This document shows positions 1 to 14,342 of a stretch of DNA of 64,000 nucleotides, one piece after another. Every line of letters starts with the position of its first letter. Position 1 is the stretch's first letter. A model generated the notes under the pieces. The model did not search any database, was not told where the DNA came from, and was given only the letters and a program-made list of their open reading frames with translations. Location of the stretch: the NCBI GenBank assembly GCA_905250115.1, contig CAJNOI010000011.1, forward strand, positions 248,001-312,000. The letters run 5' to 3'. The position numbers and the translations under genes are program-made. The stretch comes from Adineta steineri. Taxonomy: Eukaryota; Rotifera; Eurotatoria; Adinetida; Adinetidae.

Positions 1-3000
1 ATTTAATTTATTTATATCTAATGGTGATGTTGTACTATCAACTTTACGATGTGTTTCAAATTGTCCTTTAAGTGATTCAAGTATTGTACCTGCTATATCG
101 GTAACACCTTCATTAACNNNNNNNNNNNNNNNNNNNNNNNNNNNNNNNNNNNNNNNNNNNNNNNNNNNNNNNNNNNNNNNNNNNNNNNNNNNNNNNNNNN
201 NNNNNNNNNNNNNNNNNAAAAAAAACATACTCGTGCGCCACTAATTGCAATTCCATCAACAATACCATTTTGACTATTAAGACGAGCTTTAGCTAATTCT
301 TTTTCAGCAGCATCAGTAACCCATTCAATATTAAATACACAATTATGAACAATATTTTCCTTTCCAATTTTACGTAAAGCTTGTTGAAGAAAATTTCCTA
401 GAAAAACATATATATATATACAGATACATTTAGTCCATCAATTTTGTTTATAAATAGGATAACCATATGGTATGCCTCAAATTGCAAAGAAAGTTATTTA
501 TAATACTGTTTATTATTTTCTTTAAAAATTCTATCAATATGTTTACAATAGTATTATTCTATTCAATGCATATCAAAACCCACAACAAAAATATGATCAA
601 TTATGTAATCAACAGAGCATACAATATTCGAACTAATCATCTGGTAACGTTGAGTGCATTTAGAAAACAATCTTCTTTATATAAATATTTTAATTTCCTA
701 TCAAAAGTAGTTCAGAATCACGATAGAGTCGTTGAAAACAATATAAGAAAATGTTTGAATTAACTTATTTTTAGCCGTAGCAATTATGTTCGAATGAATA
801 GAGATAACAAGTAATTATAAAAATTCCGCATGATTTATGTTCTATAAGTTTTACAGAAAAAAAAGTACCTACGTCATATTGTTGATGTCAGTATAAATAT
901 GTTATTTTTTTTATTTACCTGTTGCATCAGTTCCTCGTGATTTAAGCCAATAGCGTAACATTTGTAATGAAGCATTTTCTCCAAATTCATCCATTATTTT
1001 TCGTACTTCATCTTCACTTAATTCAAGTTCGGCAGCAAGTGCTGGCCACTCACTTCCAAGCATTCGAGCAATATCAGTTAAACGTATTTCTCCTTTTCGA
1101 TACATATCATCAGATTTCCAACCTAAAAAAAAGGGCATATATATTTATTTTCTTTCAAATAATTCAAAATATCATACTTTCAGAATGATGATCTCGTTCA
1201 ACACATTGTAATGCTCGAAGACGTTCTTCACTCTCAAGTAAATCCTAAAAAAGATAAAGAAAATATTTTATATAATAATTATTTCAATTTTCCTATTACT
1301 TTATCATAAGCAGGTACAAGAATATTTAAATTACAAATTGTTTGTAATGTTTGCGGATCGATAACAGTTGTTGATGATAATGCTGATGCTTGTCCATTTG
1401 TCATTGTAATTGATGTTGTTCGTTGAATTGATGTTAGTTTTCCATTATCTTTTGAAAAAACTAAACGTCCTGATGGTTCTTGTTCTTGATCACGTAAACG
1501 AACAACACATGGTAAACGATTTTCTTTAAATGCACGAAATACTAATGTTAATTGTTCATTGGTTTTAATAATTGTTTGTAAATTAGTTGATTGTAAATCA
1601 ATATAAATTGAATTACCATTAACAACTTCAACTTCTTTTGATTTAGCTATTTCAGTAAAATGTTCTTGCATTTCAAGTGTTTTATTTTCTTTATCATCAG
1701 TTATACAAAATATTCGAACTAATGCTTCATTTAAATCATGTCGTTTAGCAAAAACAATAAAACGTGACATATATGGAACTGATGTTGCTTCACGATATAT
1801 TTCATGAGCTAACTTGAGAATATCGGATACACCTTGAGCATCGATTAACCAAAATCTAATAAAAAAGAAATCGATTAAAATTAAATCTAATGCTTTTTTG
1901 TATGTGCGAATCGAACTGTTGGGTGGGCGCCACGCACCCACTAGACAAAACACTGTATAGAAATATTAGACAAACAATATAGACAAATGATGGAATCGGA
2001 CAATATTATTTTGAGAGTGACATTCATTCATATTTACCTAGCTGAAACAGTTGTTGTAAATGTCGCACAATCATTTGAGAATGTTAATGGTGTATGGCCA
2101 GTAATATCATCAAATTGAGCTGCATGTGTACCACCAGTGATACTACATAATAAACGAAGTGTTTGAGAATCACTTGTATAAGCATTTCCATGTTGTTGTT
2201 GATATGAATGTTTTCTTGATGATGACGATTTTGTTGGTAATGGTATTGTTATTGTTATTGGTTTATGAAATTTACGACGACGTGGTTCAACTGTAACAAC
2301 AGGACTAACATGAATACGTGAACCATATGAACGTTGAACTAATTGAGTTGATATTGGTAAAACATGAAGTGATACTCGTATACGTTTTTGTAATGCTTTT
2401 TCGGGTATATGTGCTTGAATAGTTGGAATTATTGTTGATGTTAATAAACCACCTTGTTCATCAATAAAACTTGCTTCTTGACGTATACGTGTAATTAAGG
2501 CAAAGAAACGAGGAAAATCGTTTGTTATAATACGTGTTATACGATGTGATTGAAGTTCTTCGGCATTTTTTAAATCTTTGAATAGATAACAACAAAAAAC
2601 AATAGTAATTTCGAAAAAATTAATAAACTTAACATACCTTCTGCATCAACAGAATCGCCAAAAACGTCGCGTAATGCATCATCTGCTACTGAACTTGTAT
2701 GTTCAGTCCATTTTTCGCCATTATCGCTTCGTAATACAACTATTTCACGTTCATGATTTCGTAATGATGCAAAATGAGGAATTTCAAGAATAACAGGCCT
2801 AAAATACATCATAAGAGAAAATATCTTTATCAATAATATATATTTACCCTAGAAATTTACAACCAACAGGTCCAACTTCTAAAACACGTGCAGCTAATGC
2901 TTCCGCTTCATTTATCGGTGGTGGTACAGTTAATTTTTCACGTTTAACAAAACGGCATGTAATTCTTGTTGGCATACTAGCACGTTTTGGTGGAATAATA

Positions 3001-6000
3001 ACTCGTACACATGAATGTCGACAACCACGCATTGAACCACCACGTGCATCAACCAAAAAGCTTACCAAAAATCTATATATATACAAATAAATTATATATA
3101 AATAAATAAACAAGTTAATTCATCTAGAAAGATTACTAAAAACGTGCAAAACACTTACGATCGACACTGAAAACGTTCCCTAGAAAAATATACACAAAAA
3201 AAAAAGTTCAAATCCACTGCACACACAAATAGCAGAAAAACAATCACAAATGCACTTCATTCGTTAGTTTTTTGTTTTCAAATATTAACTTACCCTCCAT
3301 GTCGTGGTTTTGTAATAATTTCATTATCTGCAATTAGTGATTGTGGTGCTGCTACTGGAGTTGGTTGATCATTTAAATTATCTCGACTTTCAGTCCAATG
3401 ATCTTTTCCAGCTAACATAGGATATTCTGGTTCTTCCTAGAAAAAAAAATGAAAGAATATATAAATAAAAAGAAATAATGATTTACTTTTATAAACGATG
3501 TTTGATTTAATTTATTTTCTTCTGCTTCAGTCATTAAAACACCTTCACGTAAATATTGCATATGGACATTTGAACTTGCATCGCCAAGCATATCTAAATA
3601 TCATCGAGATGTATATATACATGACTATATAAACAATTCCATATGTATTGTGGTATTAGCATTAATCATGCCCGCGCATAATCGAAAGGGTAAAAAACAT
3701 TCTAGTGATCTTTTCATGACAAAACAAAAATATAAGGAAAAAATACAGACATACGACTACCTTTAGCCGTTTTAGGATGTAAATTTAAATTGTCAATAAC
3801 TCTTCCCAATTCAATATATCCAATTTCTGGATAAAGTACGTCAATAGATTCTTCAGCTAGAGAATCTGATTATATTTTTACTTTTTTTCAAATTATTGTT
3901 TCAAATTATTTTTATGGATGGAAAAAAAGAAGAAAGATTTACCTGTTTCATCTTCTGAATCAGTTAATGGATGCTCTTCATGTGAAACTTCAGGGGCTTG
4001 AATCTACATGAAAAAGAATTAAGAAGAAAATCAATCACTTATGTTTTTTTAATGATTATTTACTTTATAACGTTCTTCAGTTATTAATTCATGTTTACTA
4101 GCAATTGTTGTTTCAGTTACAACTTTAAGTTCTTCAACTACTGAAATATAACCAAGACGTTGTGCAATTGATAGAGCTGTCATTCCATGCTAGAATATTA
4201 AAAAAACGGTTGATATTTTAAGGAAATTTATTTCAATTATTTACTTTATTGGTTTTATTTGGTGATGCACCATGTTCAAGTAATAATTTAACAATCATAA
4301 CATGACCTTGTTGAGCCGCTGAATGAAGTGGTGTAAACATAAGCTTTAAAAATCAAATAGAAAAAAAGAATTTTTTTAGAATAATATATAAGTATTCTTT
4401 TACATTTGTTTCAATATTAACATTGGCACCAAGTTGTAATAAATAACGAACCATATTGATTTGACCAAAATGACACGCAACATGTAAACTTGTATAACCA
4501 CTCTATAAAAACGAAAATATTTTATTGTAAATGATTTCATTTCCTTTGTCTAGAGGATGGGCTGGGTGAGAGTTACCCACCCCAAAAAAGAAACCTGAAT
4601 AAAACACTGCTTTTAATTATTGAAAGCGCATTATCACTCTGATAGAGATTGCATTTCAATTGAGAACGATAAACATTTAGTATCAAATATTTTTTTTCGA
4701 ATATGAAAAACTATATTTAGGAACAGTAGAGCTATCAGATTATATAATAAAACATGATCATCATCGTCAATAAGTATTAATTATAATTTATTATAGAGCC
4801 TTGATGTCAACTATTATTAAAATATGATTCGATATTGATTTGTAATTTTTTGCATATAAATAAATAAGTAAAGAGTAAATAATGAATAGATTTCATATTT
4901 GAAGTCTCGGTTTTTTATTTTTGTTTAATCGAATGAAAAATTGTATTTCTCTGAACTTTTTCGTTCGATAATAGATATCAAGGTGAAAAAAAAAACTAAT
5001 AGAAATATAAATAATGAAAAAAACCCGGATTGTTATATTATTACTATGGTGGTTAGAGAGTAGAAATAATCAATTCTGTCGGTGTTAACTGTAATTTTAG
5101 ATATGGATGACTATGTTCTAGCGTTTTCAATTAATAAATAATGCATTTGTAACACATATCCCTAAAACTAATTGATTTCTAGCACGCATATATCCAATAT
5201 TAATTTCATCTAATCAACATAGCCCCATTAATCAAAACGCTTGTCAAGGATCTTCTATCCTAACAATAAACAACATAACAGACGAGATTCTTTTACAATA
5301 TCATTGCTACATTTATCAAATCATAGTATGTTTCCAAAAAAGAAGTACTCTTTAATCTCATGTCATTCTGACACATATATCATTGCTTTTGTCTATTACT
5401 AATAAATTTAATTATAAAAAACCGAATACTATATCTATTCTTTGTTATTTACAACTTTTACTTACAAGTGTTTGTGCATCAATGTCAGCTTGTTTATTAA
5501 CTAATGCTTCAGCACATTTAACTCGATCTTCTTGTGCACATAGATGTAATGGTGTTAAATGACATTTTGATGCTATATTTGGATCAGCATGATTTGCTAA
5601 AAGAAGATAAGTCATATCAGAATGACCATCTTGACAACTTAAATGTAATGGTGTAAAACCACCAGTTGATTGAGCATTTGTATTAGCATTATATTCTAAT
5701 AACATTTCAGCAATATCAAGAGCATTTTTCTTTGCAGCTATATGTAAAGGTGTATAACCATTACGTGCTGTTACATGTGGACTAGCACCATGTTGTAATA
5801 AAAGAAGTGCAACATTACCATGATTATAATGAACAGCACAATGTAATGGTGTTAAATCATTCTAAATAAATAAAAAATTAAAATATCTGATTTTATATTT
5901 CTTAAAATACTTTACTTTGCCTTGAATATCTGGTGTTGCTCCTTTTTGTAAAAGAAGATTAGCAACTTTAATATTTCCATATTTACTACAGATATGTAAG

Positions 6001-9000
6001 GCTGAGAAATTTCTCTGAAAAACAAAAAAAAACATTTATTCATGGAAAAAAGCAAATTGTTTTCGTCTTACTTTTGTAAATAAATTTAAATTTGCTCCAT
6101 GATCAATTAATAAACTAGCAATTTCTTCATGTCCTTCTTTCGCCGCTATATGTAAACTTGAATAACCATCTTTTGTTTCATTATCAACATAAGCATTTGA
6201 TTTTAATAATAAATTAACAATTTCAATATTTCCCAAACGTGTTGCAAGATGTAAACATGTTTGTGCTTCTTTAGCTTTAACATCAACTGTTGCACCATAA
6301 CGAAGTAATGTTTGAACAATATCAATTTGATTATTTCGTGCTGCTAAATGTAATGGTGTTTCACCACGTATTGTTATAGCATCAATATTAGCTCCATGTT
6401 GTAATAAATAAACCACAATATCATGACTACCAACAAATGCTGCAACATGTAAACTTGTTAAACCTGATTCAGTTTTAGCTTCAATATCAGCATCATTCGC
6501 AATTAATAATTCAACTAATTTTAAACGATTTTTTTTACATGCTATATGTAAACATGAAAAACCATTTAATGCTTTTGCATTAACATCAGCACGACGTTCA
6601 CATAGAAGTTTAGCAACATTATAATTTCCACAATGAGATGCGACATGTAAAGCAGATAGATAATCCTTTTTTTAAATTAGAAAAGAACTATAAGATAAAA
6701 CGAAAGAAAAACATAATAATAACTTACGGAGCTAACATCGTCAACTAATGTAGATTTATAATAAAGTAAAATACGTGCTGCATCAACATGATCACCTTGT
6801 GCAGCTAAAAATAAATTCTAGATCATGAAAGGAAATGTTTAGTATTTAGATGATATTACCCATATGAAGTGCTGAGAGACCGTTTTTTGTTTTTGCACCA
6901 AATGGAGCGCCACTTTCAAGTAATAGATCAACTACTTGATCATGACCAGATCGTGCAGCACAATGAAGTGGTGCTAATAGAATACAACATAAATAAATAA
7001 TTTTTTTTTTCATAAAAACTTACTAAGACCATCTTTTGTTTTCGAATCAATTTGTGCACCTTTTTCAAGTAATAATTTAACAAGATTATCTTTACCCCAT
7101 TTCGATGCAACATGTAATGGTGTTATATTTTGCTAGAAAGAAAAATAAACATATATCAAATCAGATTTTCTCACTCTAATATCATCAAGTTAATTGACAT
7201 ACAATTGTCTAGAGGATTAGTTTCAAATACAATAGTAGAAAGTCATTTTTCGAGAATAGTATGATTTAGCACTCATTGTTTTGATTGAAATTGTCAAGTA
7301 GAAGTGTCAGCTTCCGATTCCGTTCCTTCGAACTTTTATTAAATTGTCAAAAAAAAAAAGAAATCCAAAATGAAGTATTCTATGGTAATACTCAAAGAAG
7401 ATTTTATAGATACGTTTAAGCATGCAAAGATACTTATAAAAAAAGAATCTTCTTCTTCTTTATATAAATCCTTTATTTTTACATCTCCTGATTATAATCA
7501 GATATCCTGTTGTTTAATTTTTACTTGTTGTCACTAAGCATATACTAAACTTTTAGTACAAAATGTCATCAAGCACTAGACTTTGATTTTGTTGTCATCC
7601 TCCTAGAAAATCTAATAATATCTTAGAAAATAGACAGAAAAAAGATGCACTCCAACGCTAATGTATTGAAAAATGCATTCATATTCATTGAAAACAATTT
7701 TTCTATTATCATCGTCACTTTTTATATTTTGAATCTACGATAACTATGGGAAATAATAAGATCTAGCAAATTTCATTAGATTCGTTTCATATTCGATTCA
7801 ATTATCATAAAACTACTAGACAAAAGTATACTTGAATCTCAAGTGCACTTAATATACTTTGAAATCTTTTACTTACACTAGCTGCATAATTGACATCAGC
7901 ACCACGAGCAATTAATAATTGCGCTACTTCTAAATTACCATAATGAGCAGCGATATGTAATGGAGTAAATCCAGACTAATAATAATAAAGAAAAAAAAAG
8001 AAATAAGAATTTATTATCTCATTTTCGTTTATTAAATTTGTTTTTTAATTCATGCAAAATAATCTACTCTGGTTTTTTTTTAAAATAAAATAAATGGTTC
8101 TGATAATTGTAACTATTTAAATTAGTAATGGGTTAGTTATATACAGTTACAAAATATATATATATATATACGACTATGCTTACTCTGCCGAGCTGAAAAA
8201 AAGATAAAGATAAGATAGAATATAAAATAGAAATTGAGACGAAATATAACAACATAAATCAAAAAAGAAGAAAGTAAGACCGACACCAATGAAACGACAA
8301 TAATAAAAGAGTGCAAACAAACACCATTTAATTATATATAAACAAACCTTTGTTGTACAATTGACAAATCCTCCTTCCTAATTATCTCCGAATTTTATTC
8401 ATACAATTCTCAATTTATTTTTTAAATCTATTTTTTACCTTATAATTAAGATCTGGTTGACTATCTCCTTGTAAAAGTAATGCAGCAGCCTTTGTATCAT
8501 TCTTCTTTGCAGCTATATGTAATGCTGGAAGGCGTACTTTTGAGCCTTTTGAATCATTTTCTAAAAGAATAGCCACTACTTTATCATGACCTTGTTGAAG
8601 ACTAACAGCCAACGGTGTAAATCCATCCTTTAAAAAATGAAAAAAAAGAACAAATATTTGTTTTGAACAAAAATGATTGAAAAGTTTAATTCCACCTCAG
8701 TAGCTAAACTTTGATTAGCGCCATTAGCGAGCAGAAATTTGACGACTTCAAGATGATTTTCCTCTATAAATAATTAAATTATTAATCAATCAAATTCAAA
8801 AAAAAGGTAATTCTTACGTGCAGCCATATATAAAGGAGAAAAACCATTTTGTGATTGACAATTGATATTAGCATTATATTTAACTAAAAGTTTAACAACT
8901 TCATCTTGACCAGCTAATGCCGCTATATGAAGAGCTGTATTTCCTTTCTATAAATAACAACAAAAATCATTTGTTTTTTAAATTATCTATATATATAATT

Positions 9001-11510
9001 AAAAGACCTTTGTTGCAGCATTGACATTTGCACCGCGTGAAAGAAGTTCTTGAACTATATTTACATGACCCTCTCTAAATGAAACACAAAAGAAAAATCA
9101 TTATAATTGATCGAAATCTTTTCATTGAAATTTATTTACTTAGATGCTAAATGTAATGCATTTAATCCATTCTATAAAAAGAAAAACAAAAGAGTAAAAT
9201 TTCTTTTTGAAATATTTCAAAATGATACATACAGCATTGCTTGTATTTATGTCAATGGAAGAACGAAGGTATTCCAAAACCTTCTCTAGATTTCCTGCTC
9301 GTGCTGCACGTAAAAATCCCGAATTTCCATCAGACTAAAATAAACATATCAGGGTTTTTTTAGCTTGTTCGATTATATAATTTATACAAATGAAAGACAG
9401 ATATCAATTCTATTTTATTATATACACATGTCAATGTCTTCACAGTTACATATGACCTAGATCTCTTGACATCTATATTGATCTGAACTATAAAATAAGT
9501 TTTATAACAAAAACATTTGATATATTCGTTCTTATCTTTTATATATTGATTCAATTAGATATATATTCCGCTTAGAACATCAGAAAACTAATGGTAAATT
9601 ATACGATTTACATATATATTTTATTTACCAAAAGGCAAACATTTGCTATTAATTGATGCAATATGCTCTTTTTTGTTATAAATAGATAAAGCAGTTATAA
9701 AATATTACTCACGAAGCTACATCGAATTATATTCGACGAATATCGACCCATAATTTATGTAATCTTCTCGTAGATAAAATTAGAATTTAACTAGCGTCGT
9801 CTTTGTAAAATAATAAGAATCAATAAAGACGACACTTAGTTAAAGCAAAGAAGAAACTAGTGTATAGCACCCTTGGTTTCTTCTATGTTAATACACTAAA
9901 TAAATATTTCCTTCTTCTTCTTTTTTTTTTGCTTATGTATGTGAGAATACCAAATCGAAGAACATTCCCAAAAAAAAGCTAACTAACAATAGGGGAGAGA
10001 GAGAGAGACAGAAAAAATATTGTAGAGGAAATAGAACAAGCAATCAATAGTAATATAGTAGTTACTAAATAAACCCATCGAACAATGTTTTCAATCTAAT
10101 GTGTTTATCATATATACAGATTGATTGACTAACGAGACTAAAGTAAAGGCTAAAAAAATAAGTGTGCTATTAGAAAAAAACTGATATGAAGCCGACGGCT
10201 ATATTGACTTGTGTACGAAAATAAATAGTGTCTTTCATTGAACTCAGACAGTTTGGCCTTTTGACCGATTGGAAAAAGATGGGCAAAAATATGCGTATAT
10301 ATATATTTTATGAAAATAAAACAAGCCACATACCGCAGTCATATTGTATAAAACAAAATGATTGACATTTGTGATGCTTCTTTTTTTATTTCGTATGTCT
10401 CGTGTCTGAACGTAAGAGAGTAGATTAAAATGTACAAATGTATATGTCTCTAGAAGTAAGCAATAGAATGCGAGAGAGAGAGAGAGAAAGAGAGAAAGAA
10501 GGAGAAATATTCCTGGCAGCATTGGTCGTGAACGAGTCAGACAGACAGACAAAGAATCGTGAGCGTGTGAACATGACGAGAGCACAAGCTTCATTTTCTT
10601 TTTTTGTTGTTGTTGTATTTCTTCATTCGTTCTTTTCTCGTTAGGACGCACTTTTTGTAGTGATGATAGAGCGCAGATTCTCTCTCCCATCATGAAGAAA
10701 TTGAACTCGAGGCAGATATACCATCTGTTTCGACCAACGGAATATTGGAAAGAGAAAAAGACGAAGAAGAAAAAAAAGAATCTTAAAATTAATGTATGTA
10801 ACATCTGTGATAGCGAAACATAACAAAAAAAAGGGAACACATATAGCAAATAATCAATTATAAAATAATGATAATCTTAGAAAAAATATTTAATTAATCT
10901 ATTTTCAACATTGAAAAAAAATCTCTTATTGATGATTTTAAATTAGTTTTCTTTTTGTTCTGTTGCTTAAGAGTTGTTGAAAATCTCAACTGACGTGTTG
11001 TTCTGTTTCGTCAAGCAGATATTGAGAAAGAGAAATGTGGCTAGATGCATATACAACGCATGCATGAATAGTGTCAAGGGAAATATCTTTTTCCACATTC
11101 TATATGAATAGTAAAGAACTGATGATGACGATGAGGTTTATAGGCCTATATATAATTACTTATATATGTTATTGAGAACAGCACTAGTTTCAAATTCATT
11201 AAATAGATCTTGCCAATTTAGAAGAGAGAGCAAAAAAATATTTCTATCAAGTTTCCTTCTTCTTTTTTTTTGTATCCCTCTATATATGTCAATAGTAAGA
11301 AATGAAATGATCTGTGAAAATGTCTATGTGTGAACTAAGTATGTAATTAAATGTTAAGAGAGAGAGAAAAAAAATAGACACACATTTGTTCTCATTTCTC
11401 ACTTGATAGTAATGATTTGGATAGTTGACGTCAGGCAATGGTGGCAGTTTGATACTTGACGGACGAGATATTGACATATCACGATTTTCTCTTGTTAAAT
11501 TAGTGGACAT
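1..11510 (-). CDS. Ankyrin (spectrin-binding membrane adaptor), 3' end beyond window
   Basis: Multi-exon minus-strand gene. N-terminal exon 11403-11510 (36 codons) starts [11 protein letters not shown]; the next coding exon, 9233-9334, begins [19 protein letters not shown], which matches the conserved start of the ankyrin membrane-binding domain. From there to about 4085 run roughly two dozen ankyrin repeats (motifs TPLHIAA, TALHIAA) across many short exons. Then come tandem ZU5 domains (about 3300-2040), the UPA domain (about 1855-1300, FWLID...[15 protein letters not shown]) and a death domain (1200-917 and 397-227). Coding resumes at 1-117 after a 100-N gap and continues past the left edge. 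Long introns hold no recognisable genes: 398-917, 4506-5455, 7133-7876 and 9335-11402. Known role of the family: linking membrane proteins to the spectrin skeleton. The short introns have clear GT-AG boundaries. Whether exon 11403-11510 is the true first coding exon is inferred from phase 0 compatibility. Confidence 0.9.
118..217. other. Assembly gap of 100 N
   Basis: Exactly 100 N. Coding sequence on both sides reads as the C-terminal part of the same ankyrin gene, so the join is plausible, but the gap falls at or near an exon boundary and the true spacing is unknown. Confidence 0.99.
9335..11402. other. Large 5' intron of the ankyrin gene, no gene seen
   Basis: AT-rich sequence with short GA and T runs (a GA-rich run near 10471-10500). 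Open frames here, such as 10244-10849 on the minus strand, are low-complexity F/L/S translations of T-rich DNA and show no family resemblance. Confidence 0.6.
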
Positions 11511-13362
11511 CTTTTTATGTCAAGCAGTTAGTCAAAACATGACACTAGTCGGTTTTATTATCTTCGAAGAGTAACAAGAGTCTATCTGGCATCAAATACT
11601 AGTAAATGCAAAACAAGCAATTCTTCTCTATCGTTCTTTTCTTAGGCTCTACGAATAACGCTGCTTGATGTCTTGCAACGTTGTTGTTAATAATCATCCG
11701 TCATCATCTGTTGACACAACCCAAGACGAGTAGCAAACGGCTAGTCGTAGGACGATTCTTATTCTTTCATCATCATCATCATCATCATCTTCTCCTTCGA
11801 TTCGCATCTTGTCTGTCTAGTTTTTTTTTTCTTCTTTTTTTTTCGGCCTTGCACTTCCCTCTAGGATTAAATATAGAATTGTTCGTTAGCGAGAGCGCAA
11901 CATAGAATGGTATGACAGCGTCGAACAGTAACTAAAACCAATAAGTTGAAACGGGAACTGAAGTGGGGATAAGAGATGCATGAAGATGATTTTAACAATA
12001 TACTGTGACGATGAAGAGAGAAACCAATAACGATGTCATTCAGTAGTCGCTTAATTACATTAAAACATCGGTTCGTTTTCTTCTTCTTCTTCTTCTTCTC
12101 TGCTCATTCCTGGTAATCGTTGAAGAAAAAAAATGTCAATCGATCAAATGATCAATATTTTTTTTCATGATGAAACAAAATATTAAATACAAATTTTCTG
12201 ATCTTGTTCCCTAAGGTAGAATCACTTATATATGAGTAGCATGCTTTGAATTCTAACAATAAAGAAAAGAGTTGATGAAGAACAACTCACGTACACGGAT
12301 GTATGTATGTACGCATTAAATTAGCTATTATAACTTACTGAAGATAATCTTGATTTTGAATGGATCATCTTAACATTGATATTCAAATTTATTAACGAAT
12401 ATGATCAACTATATATATTTATGTATATGCATACATTTAATTAAGTTCAGACAATTTAGTTCTTTGTATATATTTAGTGAAGGTGAAAGATATGATTAGA
12501 TTGACTGACATATGCATGTATTGAACTATGGTCGTTCTCTTTTTCTATTTCTAAATCAATATTATTGAGTATGCTAACACACACACATTTACCAATTCTT
12601 CTTCTTTTTTTTCTTGTTTCTCTATCTATGCTTTTACGAAAGCGAATATGCTTCTGTATTTAATGACATAGCGATCAATAGAATATGATATATCAGCAAA
12701 TATCTGAGAGAAAGAGAGAAAAAGAGACGATCATATCATAGAACAAGCGAATTATATAGAATTGAATCATGTGGAAAAGGGTAATAAGTATGTTGTTTTT
12801 TTTTCTACGCGAATAATAACAGCAGGGGTTATGTATATTAGTACATTCAAGCACTTTATTCAATAGTATCATAATCATATACAATTATTTCATCTTAAGA
12901 TCTATCATCAATCAATCAAAAAATATACTTAACAAATCAATCTAAACATTGAGAAAAACTAAAACAGGAGAACCTAAATATTTTCATCTAATCTTATTTT
13001 ATTTTAATTGTATAAAAATGTCAAAATTGACATTGTCATACTTAGTTCTATTCATTTGACAAAATCCAGTTACAACAATTCTCATTTTTTTTTATTGTTT
13101 CAGCTAACTTCAAAATAGACGTTTACATTATTTTATTTTAACAATATACAGAAGAAATAAAATTTCTGTAGTATAAATAGATTGAAATAGTTCGTAAAGT
13201 ACAAGTCCTTTGTTTTTTAATTAATACAAAACGAAAACATAATCTCTTAATATTCTAAAGTCCAATATTTGTTTTAATTTTCATCAAATATATCTCCTAT
13301 ATATATATAAATTCGAATACTTTTATATTTTCTATTACTTATTGGTAATCTTAGAAACAAGA
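11511..13362. other. Non-coding stretch upstream of the cystatin array
   Basis: No supportable coding exon. It contains several polypyrimidine and TTC-rich runs (for example near 12080-12100) and ends in the promoter region of the first cystatin-like gene. It may be intron of the ankyrin gene if the first exons proposed near 17.4 and 17.9 kb are real. Confidence 0.5.
13298..13315 (+). promoter_or_regulatory. TATA-like element of cystatin-like copy 1
   Basis: CTATATATATATAAATTC lies about 50 bases before the start codon. Equivalent elements precede the other copies at 13959-13970, 14639-14650, 15283-15293, 15889-15900 (pseudogene) and 16426-16437, typically as CTATATAAAATC. A second conserved block, TTTTATTTTAACAATATACA, lies further upstream in each unit. 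The core-promoter role is inferred from conservation and position. Confidence 0.5.
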
Positions 13363-13707
13363 ATGTTTAAACTTCTCGTTGTTTTATCATTCATTGCTGT
13401 CATTCAAGGTCAACTTGATGGTGGTTTTCCAAGTCTCGGTGGTTATTCAGATCATCCTGAACTTATTGAAGACGTATCTACACGTGCTTTGGTTCGATTA
13501 GCAGTTAGCGATTTAAAAACTAACCAAAATCTCATTGTAATACCAGTTAAAATTCTTAGTGTTCAAACTCAATCTATGTATGGAGTAACCTTTAAGATTG
13601 GTTTCACGGCTCGCTCAACTTCAGCTCCTAATGGTCTTACATGCACCGCTCTGGTTCATAGCGGTCTCGGAGATGTTGAAACAGTCCTCTCAGTTGATTG
13701 TGCTTAA
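13363..13707 (+). CDS. Secreted cystatin-like protein, copy 1
   Basis: Intronless, 114 aa. The ATG is at 13363 because an upstream in-frame TTG is not a likely eukaryotic start and all copies share MFKLLVV. Signal peptide MFKLLVVLSFIAVIQG, then QLDGG, a helix-like stretch (STRALVRLAVSDLK) and the loop position QSMYG where cystatins carry QxVxG. Cystatins inhibit papain-like cysteine proteases. Here the loop has Met for Val, the tail Trp of the second hairpin is not seen, and there is an insertion (FPSLGGYSDHP) after the N-terminal glycines. Two Cys (LTCT and terminal VDCA) could pair. Fold assignment is strong; inhibitory activity is uncertain. AATAAA follows the stop. Confidence 0.8.
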   Translation: MFKLLVVLSFIAVIQGQLDGGFPSLGGYSDHPELIEDVSTRALVRLAVSDLKTNQNLIVIPVKILSVQTQSMYGVTFKIGFTARSTSAPNGLTCTALVHSGLGDVETVLSVDCA

Positions 13708-14018
13708 ACAAAATTCTAAAAACTTATTAATAAAATAAATTTGAAAAATCACATCTAATCATAAACTCTAAAAGAGACATTCATATTATTTTATTTTAAC
13801 AATATACAGAACAAATGCAATTTTTGTACTATAAATAAATTGAAATAGTTCGTAAAATATAAGTCTTTCAGTTTTTAATTAGCAGAAAACAAAACCATAA
13901 TCTCTTAATACTCTAAAGCCCACTATTTGTTTTAATTTTTATCAAATATATCTCATACCTACATAAAATCAAATATTTCTATATTTTCTATTACTTATTC
14001 ATAAACTTGAAAACAAGA

Positions 14019-14342
14019 ATGTTTAAACTTCTCGTTGTTTTATCATTGATTGCTGTCATTCAATGTCAAATACCTGGTGGTTATGGAGATAGACCTGAAC
14101 TGGTAGAAGACGTATCTACACGTGCTATGATTCGATTAGCAGTTCTCGATTTAAAAAGTAAAAATATCATTATAACACCAACTACAGTTGTCAGTGTCCA
14201 AAGTCAATCTATGGTGGGGACAAATTTTAAGATTGTTTTCACAGCTCGCTCAGCTTCTGCTCCTGATGGTCTTACATGCACTACTATTGTTTATGAACAC
14301 TGGAGTCTTACTCAATCAGTTACCTCAGTTGATTGTGTTTAA
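14019..14342 (+). CDS. Secreted cystatin-like protein, copy 2
   Basis: Intronless, 107 aa, ATG at 14019 (MFKLLVVLSLIAVIQC signal). The mature start IPGGYGDRPELVED resembles the cystatin N-terminal glycine trunk. The loop reads QSMVG, so Gln and Gly are kept and the central Val is replaced by Met. Ends TSVDCV. It is a tandem paralogue of its neighbours, with its own TATA-like element and a polyadenylation-type AATAAA after the stop. Confidence 0.8.
   Translation: MFKLLVVLSLIAVIQCQIPGGYGDRPELVEDVSTRAMIRLAVLDLKSKNIIITPTTVVSVQSQSMVGTNFKIVFTARSASAPDGLTCTTIVYEHWSLTQSVTSVDCV

Noticed and set aside
467-763. 98-codon plus-strand open frame
   Set aside because: Lies in an ankyrin intron, is Ile/Phe/Asn-rich as expected from AT-rich DNA, and has no domain or signal of its own.
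1905-1950. Possible tRNA fragment or GC-rich hairpin near GGTGGGCGCCACGCACCCAC
   Set aside because: No cloverleaf can be drawn; it is a short inverted repeat within an ankyrin intron.
10244-10849. 201-codon minus-strand open frame
   Set aside because: Low-complexity Phe/Leu/Ser translation of T-rich repeats inside the large ankyrin intron; overlaps another open frame on the opposite strand.
13342-13362. Longer N termini of the cystatin-like proteins (MKTRMFKLL and similar)
   Set aside because: They begin at TTG codons; the ATG before FKLLVV is shared by all copies and starts a proper signal peptide.
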